This document shows, one piece after another, positions 1 through 8,722 of a stretch of 29,996 nucleotides of DNA (its first letter is position 1; the number at the start of each line of letters is the position of its first letter). The position numbers and the translations under genes were made by a program. This stretch comes from CALSPH01 sp041690035 (GTDB taxonomy: Bacteria; Bacteroidota; Bacteroidia; NS11-12g; UBA955), in the NCBI GenBank assembly GCA_041690035.1, contig JBDNFC010000074.1, positions 1 to 29,996 of the forward strand, given 5' to 3'. The notes beneath the pieces were generated by a model. The model saw only the letters and a program-made list of their open reading frames with translations. It searched no databases and was not told the DNA's origin.

Positions 1-3000
1 GATGTAAACTCAATCAGAATGTTTTTGGGATTCAGACAAACAAGGTATATATCTGCTGCCACTGTTCAAATTTGGAATGGCAGTGCATGGGTGGATCATC
101 ATTCTTATTCTGTGCCTTATACCAATTCAGTCACTCAGCCTTGTGATTACATTATTAATTTTCCTAGAGTGAATGTAGATAGAATCAGACTTTCTAGATT
201 TACTTTCAGTGGCGGGCAAACATCTAACCCAAGTATTAGAGAAATTCAAGTTTTTAATCTCAGAGGACGCGATATGGCTACCACAAGTGTTTTGCCTATT
301 TTTGGTTCTGGCATTCTGCCAGTAAACGCTTTTATTAGAAATGTAGGTTTGCAAAACATTGACAGTGTAAATATAGGATGGTCTGTAAATGGCGCTGCAC
401 AAACAGGATTTAAAATAAGAAACAGAAGGCCAGCGCTTACTTTTAGAGATTCTCAAATAAGTGTAGGCTCTTTTAATTTTATTGCCAACACTTTATACAC
501 TGTAAGGGTTTGGACCGCATTGCCAAATAATTTAGTGGATTCTTTGATAAGCAATGATACTTTTACCTATGTATTTACTGCAATAGGCAAACCTCTTCCT
601 CCGGTCACTACTAATCAAACTTATTGTGGTGTTAGTAATCCCACTTTAATAGCAAAAGGCGAATTGGGCACAGTAACAAGTTGGTCTAGGATGCCAAGCG
701 GCATTCCTTCGATTGCATCTGGCGATTCTGTCGTGCTAAACACTTTGTTATTTCCTACAAGCACAAATTTATATTATGCCCGTAGTTTACGATCACTTTC
801 ACTAAGTCATACGATGGCTCCTAGAACAGGTAATTGGTCATTTACTGGAGGTGCTGCACCAGCTATAAAAGGAAATTATGTAAATGTGTTTTCTAAGTAT
901 AACATTATCATGGATAGTGTGAATGTAGGTATCAGTGCCCCAAATGCTGGGGCTCAAGGCCCTTTGCGTTTTCGACTTTATTACAGAGAAGGAAGGCATG
1001 AAAATGTTGAGCTAGACTCCTTTAGTTGGATTTATTTAGGAGAAACAATTAAAAGAATTCCAATATTGCCACTTTATAATCTACCAATACAATTAACATC
1101 TTTAGATGCTTATGGTGCTCAGTTGAAAGCAAACACCCAATACGCATTCTATTACGAAGTAGAAAATTGTGATATTAATGTTAGAACACTTGCCAATGCA
1201 GGTACTTTTTCTTCTATTTGGGATACCGTATTTGAAAATGAAGTGCTAAGGGTTACAGAAGGTGCTCTAGGCGCAGGCTCTTTTGGCTCAGGCGGCATGA
1301 TACGAGGTTTTATTCCAGAAAATCATTATTTTTATAGAATAAGTTTACGTTCTGATAGCGCAATTGCAACTATTCAAGTAAATCCAAGACCTATTGGAGC
1401 TATGATTAGAAGAGGTGCAAACTCTTTAGGAACACATCGGGCTGGTGTTATATCTAATTTTGATTTTGTTACTAACGGAGAAAAAATTGATTATGCCCTT
1501 GCTCCACCTACTGGATATACTAATGCTAACTTTGGCACCAATTGGGTTATTACTGATTTACAAATCAGAACCGCAAGCGGAACAGGAATTAATGCATTAG
1601 ATACAGTAACTTCATTGCCGTCAACCACAGATTCTGGCAGAATTAGTATTATACCAAGGTTATCAGAAGTAGACAGCTTATATAGAATCACATTAACCTT
1701 AAGAGATTTGGGTCCATTTAATTGCGACTCTACAATAACAAGATGGCTGTATGTAGCTCCAAGACCGTTTGCAAACTTTAGTGTTAACAATTCAGTTTGT
1801 GATGGTGACAATATTGTATTTAACAATACATCTACCATTCAATCTGGCAATATGATTTATAAATGGTATTTTATGACAACCACAAATATCATAATTGACA
1901 GTGCAGATGCCGTAAACCCTGTATATAAATTTCCAACTTTTGGAACATTTAGGGTAAGACTAATAGCCACTAATGCCGCTTTTGGTTATAGTAAAGATAC
2001 AGTTATAAGCATTACAGTAGGTGAAATTCCAACAATATCAGTGAAAGTAATCAATGCTTGTGAAGGAATACCTGTAATGTTTAACAATAATACTACTGTT
2101 TCTACTTCTACGCCTACATATCAATGGTTTTTTGGAGATAATAATCAAAGTTCAGCCACTTCTCCTAGCCACTTATATGCACTGCCAGGAGGCTATCAGG
2201 TTAAGTTAGTTGCAACTGCAGGGGGATGCTTTAGCGAAAAAATAATGAACGCTTATCAGTTTGCCAGACCAGTAACTAATTTTACATTACCCGCAGGAAA
2301 CTTATGTAGCAATAGGCCTTTAAAATTTTTAAATAATACAACAATTGCAATTGGTGATGCCGGTGCTTATTGGACATTTAATGATGGCAATGCAATTAGT
2401 ACAGAGATTAATCCTTCTCATCCATTCTCCGCAGGAAATACATACAATATCAAATTAAGATCAGTTTCAGAGTTTGGTTGCGCAGATTCACTAACAAAAC
2501 CTATTACAATAAAATTGGCTCCAAAAGCTCAATATACTTTTGATAAAGCATGCGAAAGAGAAGCAACTTTATTTACAAACACATCTACAGATGCAGGCTC
2601 AGGTGCTGGGTTTGTTTGGCTTTTTAGCGATGCAACTACAACCACAATTCAAAATCCTACTAAAAATTGGAATAGCGTTGGCTCTTTTACTGCCCGATTA
2701 ATAGCAACATCATTAAATACTTGTGCAGACACAATTATAAAAACAATTAATGTATTGCCGCAGCCGATAGCTGATTTTACAGTTAATTCTGCTTGTTCGG
2801 GTCAGCCAGTAAACTTTACAAACAATTCTTCTGTAACAGTAGGAAATCTAAATTTTGCTTGGGTATTTGGTGATGGCGGTACAAGCAATTTTGCAGCACC
2901 TATTTATACCTATAATGTAGCTAACTCTGCTACTTATAATGTAACCCTAACTGCAAATACCCCCGGTGGATGCCCCGCTACAAAAACGCAGCCAATCAAT

Positions 3001-3507
3001 ATTGAGCCAAGTCCATTATGCGCATTTGTTGCAAGGGACACCTTTATAACAGGTCAAGGAAGAGGAATTTGGTTTTCTGCAAATGTTAAAACATATCCGA
3101 CATACAGATGGTTGTTAGGAGATGGATCTAGCAGTGCACAAGCACAGTTTTTTCATAAATATGAATTTGATAGAATTTATAATGTAGTTTTAAATGCCTC
3201 TAATGCTTCAAACTGCAACTGTTCTAGCGACTCTTTTAGAATTGCTTACAATGCAATAAGTGTTGAAAATATTGATAAACTAAATATTAAAGTCTATCCT
3301 AACCCTGCTCAAAATGATGTAAATATTACAGGGGAAAATATAACTAGTCTTAAATTATACAGCAACACTGGACAGTTATTGCAAGTTATCGATAATCCAA
3401 GTTATGCAAACAAACTTTACATTGGCAATTATGCCGCTGGTATCTATAATCTTCAAGTAATTACTGAAAAAGGAAATGCTACCGTAAAAATTATTAAATA
3501 CAATTAG
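1..3507 (+). CDS. PKD-repeat secreted protein with T9SS sorting domain (5' end outside window)
   Basis: The frame is open from base 1, so the true start and any signal peptide lie upstream; the first internal ATG is at 19. The start of the visible part resembles the end of a discoidin-like beta-sandwich (a WNG..W segment and a closing REIQVF strand). A CARDB-like domain (about 285-585) and an Ig-like stretch follow. Six PKD-like repeats lie at about 1756-3270, several with the FGDG/W.F core. The last 75 residues hold the YPNPAQND start and the AGIYNLQV strand of a type A T9SS C-terminal sorting domain. From these families I infer a very large protein secreted through the outer membrane and attached to the cell surface or released, perhaps an adhesin. 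No catalytic motif is visible. The gene ends at a strong palindromic terminator. Confidence 0.9.
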   Translation, partial: DVNSIRMFLGFRQTRYISAATVQIWNGSAWVDHHSYSVPYTNSVTQPCDYIINFPRVNVDRIRLSRFTFSGGQTSNPSIREIQVFNLRGRDMATTSVLPIFGSGILPVNAFIRNVGLQNIDSVNIGWSVNGAAQTGFKIRNRRPALTFRDSQISVGSFNFIANTLYTVRVWTALPNNLVDSLISNDTFTYVFTAIGKPLPPVTTNQTYCGVSNPTLIAKGELGTVTSWSRMPSGIPSIASGDSVVLNTLLFPTSTNLYYARSLRSLSLSHTMAPRTGNWSFTGGAAPAIKGNYVNVFSKYNIIMDSVNVGISAPNAGAQGPLRFRLYYREGRHENVELDSFSWIYLGETIKRIPILPLYNLPIQLTSLDAYGAQLKANTQYAFYYEVENCDINVRTLANAGTFSSIWDTVFENEVLRVTEGALGAGSFGSGGMIRGFIPENHYFYRISLRSDSAIATIQVNPRPIGAMIRRGANSLGTHRAGVISNFDFVTNGEKIDYALAPPTGYTNANFGTNWVITDLQIRTASGTGINALDTVTSLPSTTDSGRISIIPRLSEVDSLYRITLTLRDLGPFNCDSTITRWLYVAPRPFANFSVNNSVCDGDNIVFNNTSTIQSGNMIYKWYFMTTTNIIIDSADAVNPVYKFPTFGTFRVRLIATNAAFGYSKDTVISITVGEIPTISVKVINACEGIPVMFNNNTTVSTSTPTYQWFFGDNNQSSATSPSHLYALPGGYQVKLVATAGGCFSEKIMNAYQFARPVTNFTLPAGNLCSNRPLKFLNNTTIAIGDAGAYWTFNDGNAISTEINPSHPFSAGNTYNIKLRSVSEFGCADSLTKPITIKLAPKAQYTFDKACEREATLFTNTSTDAGSGAGFVWLFSDATTTTIQNPTKNWNSVGSFTARLIATSLNTCADTIIKTINVLPQPIADFTVNSACSGQPVNFTNNSSVTVGNLNFAWVFGDGGTSNFAAPIYTYNVANSATYNVTLTANTPGGCPATKTQPINIEPSPLCAFVARDTFITGQGRGIWFSANVKTYPTYRWLLGDGSSSAQAQFFHKYEFDRIYNVVLNASNASNCNCSSDSFRIAYNAISVENIDKLNIKVYPNPAQNDVNITGENITSLKLYSNTGQLLQVIDNPSYANKLYIGNYAAGIYNLQVITEKGNATVKIIKYN

Positions 3508-3521
3508 TCTTCAACAGCCAA

Positions 3522-3572
3522 CTAGTTAAAAAAAAAGCCGCTCAAAATTTGAGTGGCTTTTTTTTTAACTAG
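3522..3572. terminator. Long palindromic Rho-independent terminator, probably bidirectional
   Basis: The arms CTAGTTAAAAAAAAAGCC and its exact reverse complement flank an inner CTCAAA/TTTGAG stem with one G.T wobble and a very small loop. A run of nine A on one side and nine T on the other allows termination in both directions. It sits 15 bases after the stop of the PKD-repeat gene. Confidence 0.9.
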
Positions 3573-3885
3573 ATTAGGCATTCGCTTTGTCAGTCAAAAA
3601 TACAACAAATTCATGAAGGCTCCTATGATTGTATTTCCTTAGAAAAGTAATTCTATTTTAAAAATGAAAATCGATAACGCGCTTGTGTTTGAAGTAGTTT
3701 TGGCTGTAAGTAAAATCTCTAATATGTAATCTGGGTTTATGCAAGTAATTTTTTAATTTAACCACGTTTTCAATCATGGAAATAACAAAATATTTTAGAC
3801 CCAATATGCATTTAAGAATGTTGTAAAGTATTAGTAATATTAAGTTTGCTTTTGATAGCATTTACTTTTACTTTTGCTATTGTTA
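3573..3885. other. Intergenic stretch, no convincing gene
   Basis: These 313 bases follow the palindromic terminator. The only structure I can support is a promoter-like TTG/TAAGTTTG pair near the downstream end. A 67-codon frame on the - strand covers most of the stretch, but it has no recognisable domain and overlaps the promoter of the next gene. Confidence 0.5.
3821..3848 (+). promoter_or_regulatory. Bacteroidota-type promoter of the VWA gene
   Basis: TTG at 3821 is followed after 17 bases by TAAGTTTG (3841-3848), a full match to the TAnnTTTG -7 box. Transcription should start near 3853, giving a leader of about 30 bases before the ATG at 3886. Confidence 0.65.
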
Positions 3886-5916
3886 ATGGAAATCTTTTTT
3901 AATACCCCAATAATATGGGTTTTTCTTACAGCTATTTTAGCTTTTGCTATGGCATATTTTACCTATCATGGATTAAAAAAAGTCCATTTTTATAAATATT
4001 GGCCCAATAACTTTCTTCTTTTATTAAGATTTCTTGGTATTTGGTTGCTCTTACTTTTATTGCTTTCTCCTTTTATAAAATATAATAAAATAATAAATCT
4101 TAAGCCAAACTTGTTAGTGTTAATGGATAATTCTATTTCCATGAAAAATGAAACAAATATTTTGAATAAAATGCAAATGTTCAATCAAGGCTTAAAAAAA
4201 AGTCTTGCAAAATTCGACATTCATTTTTATGATTTATCTGGAAATAAATTAATAAACGATTCATTTAATTTTGATCAAGATAAAACAGACCTTACTGCCC
4301 CATTATTAAAAGTTTCACAGCATGTAAATCAGCAAACACAAGCGGTATTGCTTTTGAGTGATGGAATAATAAATGATGGTGCAAATCCTGCCTATTTTCC
4401 TATACCGATTAAAGTACCGCTTTATACAATTGGGGTTGGCGACACCAATAAGGTTAAGGATTTGAAAGTAAGCGATGCCAAAAGCAATGAATATGTGATT
4501 TTGGGCAATACTTTCCCGTTATTATTCAATCTTATTGCAGATAAATGCAAGGGGGCAAGCATTAATTTCACCGTTACACAAAATGGACAAAGTGTAGCCA
4601 CGGGAACTGCTATTGCCACTAATGACGATTATTTTTTTAGTAAACAAATTTTATTAACTGCATTAAGCTCTGGCATTCAAAAAATAGTTGTTAAAACAAA
4701 TACCATTGCAGGAGAAAAGAATATTGCAAATAATATTTTTGAATTATATGTGAATGTAATTGACACGCGAAAAAAAATAGCCATTTATCATCAAGGAGTT
4801 CACCCTGATATTAAATCAATTTATTTATCCTTATTGCCCCAAAAAAATTACGAAATAATAATAACCAATAATATAACTGATGCCTTAAAAACGGATTTAA
4901 TTATTGGAGTGCAAGTGCCTAATATTGGCGGAGATAGAAATTCTGCTGCCATACTTAAATCTGCCAAGCAGCCATTAATATTAGTTGGTGGAGAGCAAAT
5001 TGATTGGGCGTTTTGGTCTGATAAAATAGGATTGCTTCAGGTAAAAAATTCAAGACCGTCAAATGCACAATTTTCTTTTAATCCATCCTTTAATGGATTT
5101 TTGATGCCAACAGAGTATGCTGATTTATTGAAAACATTGCCACCACTAAATGTTCCTTTTGGCAATTATCCGAGTCAGTTAAATGCAGTAGCATTTCAAT
5201 CTATTAATGGCATCACTACCAATTATCCATTAATTGCAACATCTACTGGCGAAAAAAGAATGACCATATTTTTTGGAGAGGGTCTATGGCATTGGTATCA
5301 AACAAATTATAAGTTAGCAGGAAACCATTTGGCAATAGAAAAACTTATGGACAATATTTTGCAATGGACTATTAGTAAATCAGAACGACCTTTATTTAGT
5401 GTAAAAGCCAACAGGCAAATTTATAATCTAAAAGAGGATGTATTACTCTCAGCTTCATTGTTTAATCAAGTATATGAGCCAATCTTAAGTCAAAAAGTAA
5501 CGGGGCTTATATTGGGAGACTCTTTAAAAAAAGAGTTTGTCTTTGCTGCAAACGGAATAGGATATGATGCCAATATTAGAATTTTAAAACCAGGTAATTA
5601 CACGGTTTATGCTAAAACTGGAACGCTAACAGCACAAACAGCTTTTAATATTAGTGTAGTTTCGCAAGAGCAACGTGTTACTACTGCAGATTGGAACCTG
5701 CTTAGAATTATTGCTCAAAATGGCAATGGCAATTTTACATCTTTTAATAATGTAGATTTATTGATAAACGAGCTAAAACAGAAACTGTATGATACCGTGA
5801 TTGAAAAAAAGGAAACCACTATAAAAGATTTTATTAATATTCCGTTAATTTTAATATTAATTATAGCGTTTTTTAGCACAGAATGGGTAATTAGAAAATA
5901 TCATGGACAAATCTAA
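3886..5916 (+). CDS. Membrane-anchored VWA-domain protein
   Basis: The protein has 676 residues. Two N-terminal membrane segments (about 8-28 and 43-62) are followed by a von Willebrand A domain with an intact MIDAS motif DNSIS (81-85) and a later LLLSDG strand. A long extracytoplasmic region comes next, then one C-terminal membrane helix (about 652-669) and a short basic tail. The order TM-TM-VWA-large domain-TM resembles BatA-like and related VWA proteins of Bacteroidota, some of which carry a glutamine-amidotransferase-like fold after the VWA domain; I cannot confirm that fold here. The partner bound at the MIDAS metal is unknown. I chose the ATG at 3886 over a TTG 12 bases upstream because it is the stronger codon and fits the promoter spacing. 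The end overlaps the MazG-like gene by 14 bases, so the two are probably translationally coupled. Confidence 0.85.
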   Translation: MEIFFNTPIIWVFLTAILAFAMAYFTYHGLKKVHFYKYWPNNFLLLLRFLGIWLLLLLLLSPFIKYNKIINLKPNLLVLMDNSISMKNETNILNKMQMFNQGLKKSLAKFDIHFYDLSGNKLINDSFNFDQDKTDLTAPLLKVSQHVNQQTQAVLLLSDGIINDGANPAYFPIPIKVPLYTIGVGDTNKVKDLKVSDAKSNEYVILGNTFPLLFNLIADKCKGASINFTVTQNGQSVATGTAIATNDDYFFSKQILLTALSSGIQKIVVKTNTIAGEKNIANNIFELYVNVIDTRKKIAIYHQGVHPDIKSIYLSLLPQKNYEIIITNNITDALKTDLIIGVQVPNIGGDRNSAAILKSAKQPLILVGGEQIDWAFWSDKIGLLQVKNSRPSNAQFSFNPSFNGFLMPTEYADLLKTLPPLNVPFGNYPSQLNAVAFQSINGITTNYPLIATSTGEKRMTIFFGEGLWHWYQTNYKLAGNHLAIEKLMDNILQWTISKSERPLFSVKANRQIYNLKEDVLLSASLFNQVYEPILSQKVTGLILGDSLKKEFVFAANGIGYDANIRILKPGNYTVYAKTGTLTAQTAFNISVVSQEQRVTTADWNLLRIIAQNGNGNFTSFNNVDLLINELKQKLYDTVIEKKETTIKDFINIPLILILIIAFFSTEWVIRKYHGQI

Positions 5917-6244
5917 GAATATTAGTATTAGCGATGCACAGCTTTTAGTAGACGATTGGATAAAGAATAATGGTGTACGGTATTTTTCTGAACTTACCAA
6001 CATGACAATACTAACAGAAGAAGTTGGAGAGTTGGCAAGGTTAATGGCTCGAACCTATGGCGATCAAAGTTTTAAAAAATCAGATTTAACTAATTCTATA
6101 CCCGATGAATTGGCGGATATTTTTTGGGTAATTCTTTGTTTATCTAATCAGATGGAAATAGATTTAACTGCTGCCTTTAAAAAAAACATAGAAAAAAAAT
6201 CTTTGAGAGATAAATTGCGTCACCATAAAAATGAGAAATTGTGA
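5903..6244 (+). CDS. MazG-like nucleotide pyrophosphohydrolase
   Basis: This 113-residue all-alpha protein has the MazG metal-binding signature: E39-E40-x-x-E43, then after 25 residues E69-x-x-D72 (segments LTEEVGELARLM and DELADIFWVI). Family members hydrolyse (d)NTPs to the monophosphate and PPi in the cytoplasm, often to clear damaged nucleotides; a single short domain like this works as a dimer or tetramer. The substrate cannot be read from the sequence. The ATG lies inside the end of the VWA gene (14-base overlap), so it is probably translated from the same transcript, although the functions are not obviously related. Followed by a 218-base gap. Confidence 0.88.
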   Translation: MDKSKNISISDAQLLVDDWIKNNGVRYFSELTNMTILTEEVGELARLMARTYGDQSFKKSDLTNSIPDELADIFWVILCLSNQMEIDLTAAFKKNIEKKSLRDKLRHHKNEKL

Positions 6245-6276
6245 TTTGAAGTAGTCAAATGCTAAAAATAAAAAGA

Positions 6277-6307
6277 ATTGAACCTAAACTATATGATTGA
6301 ACCTAAA
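6277..6307. repeat. Tandem 12-base direct repeat ATTGAACCTAAA
   Basis: ATTGAACCTAAA occurs at 6277-6288 and again at 6296-6307, offset by 19 bases (about two helical turns), in the gap upstream of the Omp28 gene. It could be a duplicated operator or a chance duplication; the function is unknown. Confidence 0.55.
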
Positions 6308-6415
6308 ATATTTAGTTATTCTATTTTTGCCAAAATATGTGTGTTGATATTCTATGGCATAAAGCTAGATATTTATTATAAAGTTATTTTTACAAAATAA
6401 ATGACATATTAATTT

Positions 6416-6443
6416 TTTGTTATCAAAATTAAAATTACCTTTG
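6416..6443 (+). promoter_or_regulatory. Bacteroidota-type promoter of the Omp28-family gene
   Basis: TTTG (6416-6419), 16 bases, then TACCTTTG (6436-6443), a full match to TAnnTTTG. The ATG follows at 6463, giving a short leader of about 15 bases. Confidence 0.65.
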
Positions 6444-6462
6444 ATGTTTAAATATATAAAAT

Positions 6463-8640
6463 ATGAAAAAAACAATACTTCTATCATGCGCAATTGGTTT
6501 TGCTGCAATGCTAACTTCCCAAAATTATTTCGCAGTTAAAAAAGTCAATTACTCCACACCAGGTTATGTTTTTTCAAACATTAGTGCCACATCTGGTGTA
6601 ACAAATATTATCTCAGGCGTAACAAATGATGTTTTATCTGCTGAGCAAACAATCCCTTTTGCTTTTAATTATTACAACACCCCTGTTACCAAATATAAAG
6701 TATCAGATAATGGGTACCTAACATTTAACACTACAGCTACTGCTGCTGTTGCGCCTTCATTAACAGTTTTGCCAACAGCTGGTGATCCTAACAATGCTAT
6801 TTATCCATTTTTTCATGATTTTGAATTAAAGGCAGCACCAAATCCAAATTTTATAGTTAAAATTTTCTCCTATACCTCTGGCACTGCGCCTAATAGAGTG
6901 CATCACATTCATTATTTTGGGTTGTCAAGAAGAGGCGAAGCTATTGTAGGAAATTCATCGGCTTATTCATTTGTAATATCATTGTTTGAAGGTGCAGCTG
7001 GAACTTTTGATATCACTTATTCGAGTGCTTACGGCTCTACTGCACCTTCTGGTATTATGGGTTGTGAGAATGTGGATGGTACAGTAGCAAAAATGTTAGG
7101 TGATGCATTAGGTAACTTTAAAGGTGGTGTTACCGCTAATCCCGATGCTGTTTATCAGTTTATTTATGGTATACAACCATTGGTAGATGCTTCCATTTTG
7201 AGCACTAATGTTGGAACAGTATACAAAAATGGAACAAGTACTAGCATCAGTGCGCTGGTAACTAACTTTGGATCTACAGCAATAACAAGTGCAAACCTTT
7301 CTTATACAATAAATGGAGGAGCATTGCAAAATACACCACTAACAGGTTTAAACATCATGGCAAATGGAGATAATGTGGTTACAGTTGCCAGCACTATACC
7401 TTGGGTGGTTGGTGCTGCGGGAGTATTAAATGATGTGAAAGTTTGGTTAAGTAATCCTAACGGAATAGCAGATCCTAACAAAAGTAATGATAGTGCAAAT
7501 TCGAAAGCATTGAGTAATAATGGCACTACAACTTCAAGAAAAGTATTATTTGAAGAGGCTACTGGTGCTTGGTGTCAGCACTGCCCAGATGCGCATGTTT
7601 ATGTAGATGATATGAGAGATAATTTTGGATCAAATATGGTAATCGCCATTCATCATAATGGTGATGGTATGACAAATTCACAATCTGATCTTATCAATGC
7701 TGCTTTTGCTACTGGATATCCTAGTGGGTTTATAAATAGAACTATACCTACTGGTAGCGCAACAGTTGGTATAAGCAGAAACGCTTGGGTAAGCACTGTT
7801 GCTTCAGAACTAACTAAGCCTTCTCCAGTAGGAGTAAATATAAAAAATGTAGTTTTTGCAAATGGAAAAATAGACTTTACTGTTGAGGCTGAATTTGCTG
7901 ATTATTATATTGGAGATTTAAGAATTGGTGCAATGATTAAAGAAGAATTTATTAGAGGAACAGGCAGTCAGTTTGACCAAGTTATCGCTTCTACATATAC
8001 CTCAAACTCAAGTCATTTATATTTTGGAAAAACAAACCCAATGGGAGGGTATTTTCATAAAGATGTAATCATTAATATTCCATCTACTGCATGGGGTACA
8101 GCAGGTTCTATCCCCAACACGGTTATGGCTCCAGGTCAAAAGGTAAGTTTTAATTATTCTTATACTTTACCTGCCATCACTAGGCCTGTAATTCCTACAA
8201 CTGCGCAATTTTTACCAAAAGGAATACAAGATGGAAGAAATAAGCCTGCACAAATGTGGTTAATCGGTTTTGTTGCTCAATATGATAACAATAATATTAA
8301 TAATAGAATGATTATGAATGCAAATGAGCGCCAAATGTGGAATAAAGCTGCAGATATTCAAGAACAAGATTTGGCAGTAAATACATTTGTACTAGTGCCA
8401 AATAATGCAGATGCAAAAGTAGATATTGTATTAAATTATAGTAATATCAGTGCCCAAAATGCAATCGTAAATATAACCAACGCTTTAGGACAAATTGTAG
8501 GAACTTATAATTTTAATGATTTGGCTAGCGGATTAAATACGTTGTCTATCAATACAAGTGAATTAGCTAATGGTATTTATAATGTAAATATCGCAGGAAC
8601 TCAATTAAATTTGAATCAAAAACTAGTTATTACACATTAA
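6463..8640 (+). CDS. Omp28-related secreted protein with thioredoxin-like CxxC and probable T9SS sorting domain
   Basis: The protein has 725 residues. A signal peptide (MKKTILLSCAIGFAAML, cleavage near residue 20) leads into a beta-rich N-terminal domain (about 25-235), a CARDB-like domain (about 240-350) and an Omp28-family domain (about 360-630). The last starts with EEATGAWCQHCPDAH, which places a thioredoxin-like C371-x-x-C374 after a tryptophan. The C-terminal 80 residues resemble a T9SS sorting domain, ending in the ANGIYNVNI strand and a short basic tail, but the usual YPNP start is not clear (VLVPNNADAKVDI instead). The family is known as Bacteroidota outer-membrane or secreted proteins; a role in disulfide exchange outside the cell is an inference from the CxxC. 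The gene is monocistronic, with its own promoter and terminator. Confidence 0.88.
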   Translation: MKKTILLSCAIGFAAMLTSQNYFAVKKVNYSTPGYVFSNISATSGVTNIISGVTNDVLSAEQTIPFAFNYYNTPVTKYKVSDNGYLTFNTTATAAVAPSLTVLPTAGDPNNAIYPFFHDFELKAAPNPNFIVKIFSYTSGTAPNRVHHIHYFGLSRRGEAIVGNSSAYSFVISLFEGAAGTFDITYSSAYGSTAPSGIMGCENVDGTVAKMLGDALGNFKGGVTANPDAVYQFIYGIQPLVDASILSTNVGTVYKNGTSTSISALVTNFGSTAITSANLSYTINGGALQNTPLTGLNIMANGDNVVTVASTIPWVVGAAGVLNDVKVWLSNPNGIADPNKSNDSANSKALSNNGTTTSRKVLFEEATGAWCQHCPDAHVYVDDMRDNFGSNMVIAIHHNGDGMTNSQSDLINAAFATGYPSGFINRTIPTGSATVGISRNAWVSTVASELTKPSPVGVNIKNVVFANGKIDFTVEAEFADYYIGDLRIGAMIKEEFIRGTGSQFDQVIASTYTSNSSHLYFGKTNPMGGYFHKDVIINIPSTAWGTAGSIPNTVMAPGQKVSFNYSYTLPAITRPVIPTTAQFLPKGIQDGRNKPAQMWLIGFVAQYDNNNINNRMIMNANERQMWNKAADIQEQDLAVNTFVLVPNNADAKVDIVLNYSNISAQNAIVNITNALGQIVGTYNFNDLASGLNTLSINTSELANGIYNVNIAGTQLNLNQKLVITH

Positions 8641-8657
8641 TTTTATCTTTTTAATAC

Positions 8658-8691
8658 AAAAAAAGCCTTGAAAATTTTCAAGGCTTTTTTT
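8658..8691. terminator. Perfect palindromic Rho-independent terminator
   Basis: AAAAAAAGCCTTGAAAA is followed directly by its exact reverse complement, giving a 34-base palindrome with a GC-containing stem and seven T at the end. It closes the Omp28-family gene and could also work on the other strand. Confidence 0.9.
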
Positions 8692-8710
8692 ATTGCATCA
8701 AGATTTAAGC

Positions 8711-8718
8711 TAAGTTTG
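8711..8718 (+). promoter_or_regulatory. -7 box directly before the ATG (leaderless arrangement)
   Basis: TAAGTTTG matches TAnnTTTG fully and is separated from the ATG at 8723 by only CAAA. A TTG at 8693-8695 may be the -33 element, although its 15-base spacing is short. With normal geometry the start site would fall at or next to the start codon. Confidence 0.55.
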
Positions 8719-8722
8719 CAAA

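Noticed and set aside
3658..3861. A 67-codon frame on the - strand in the gap before the VWA gene
   Set aside because: No recognisable domain, AT-rich filler-like composition, and it overlaps the promoter of the VWA gene.
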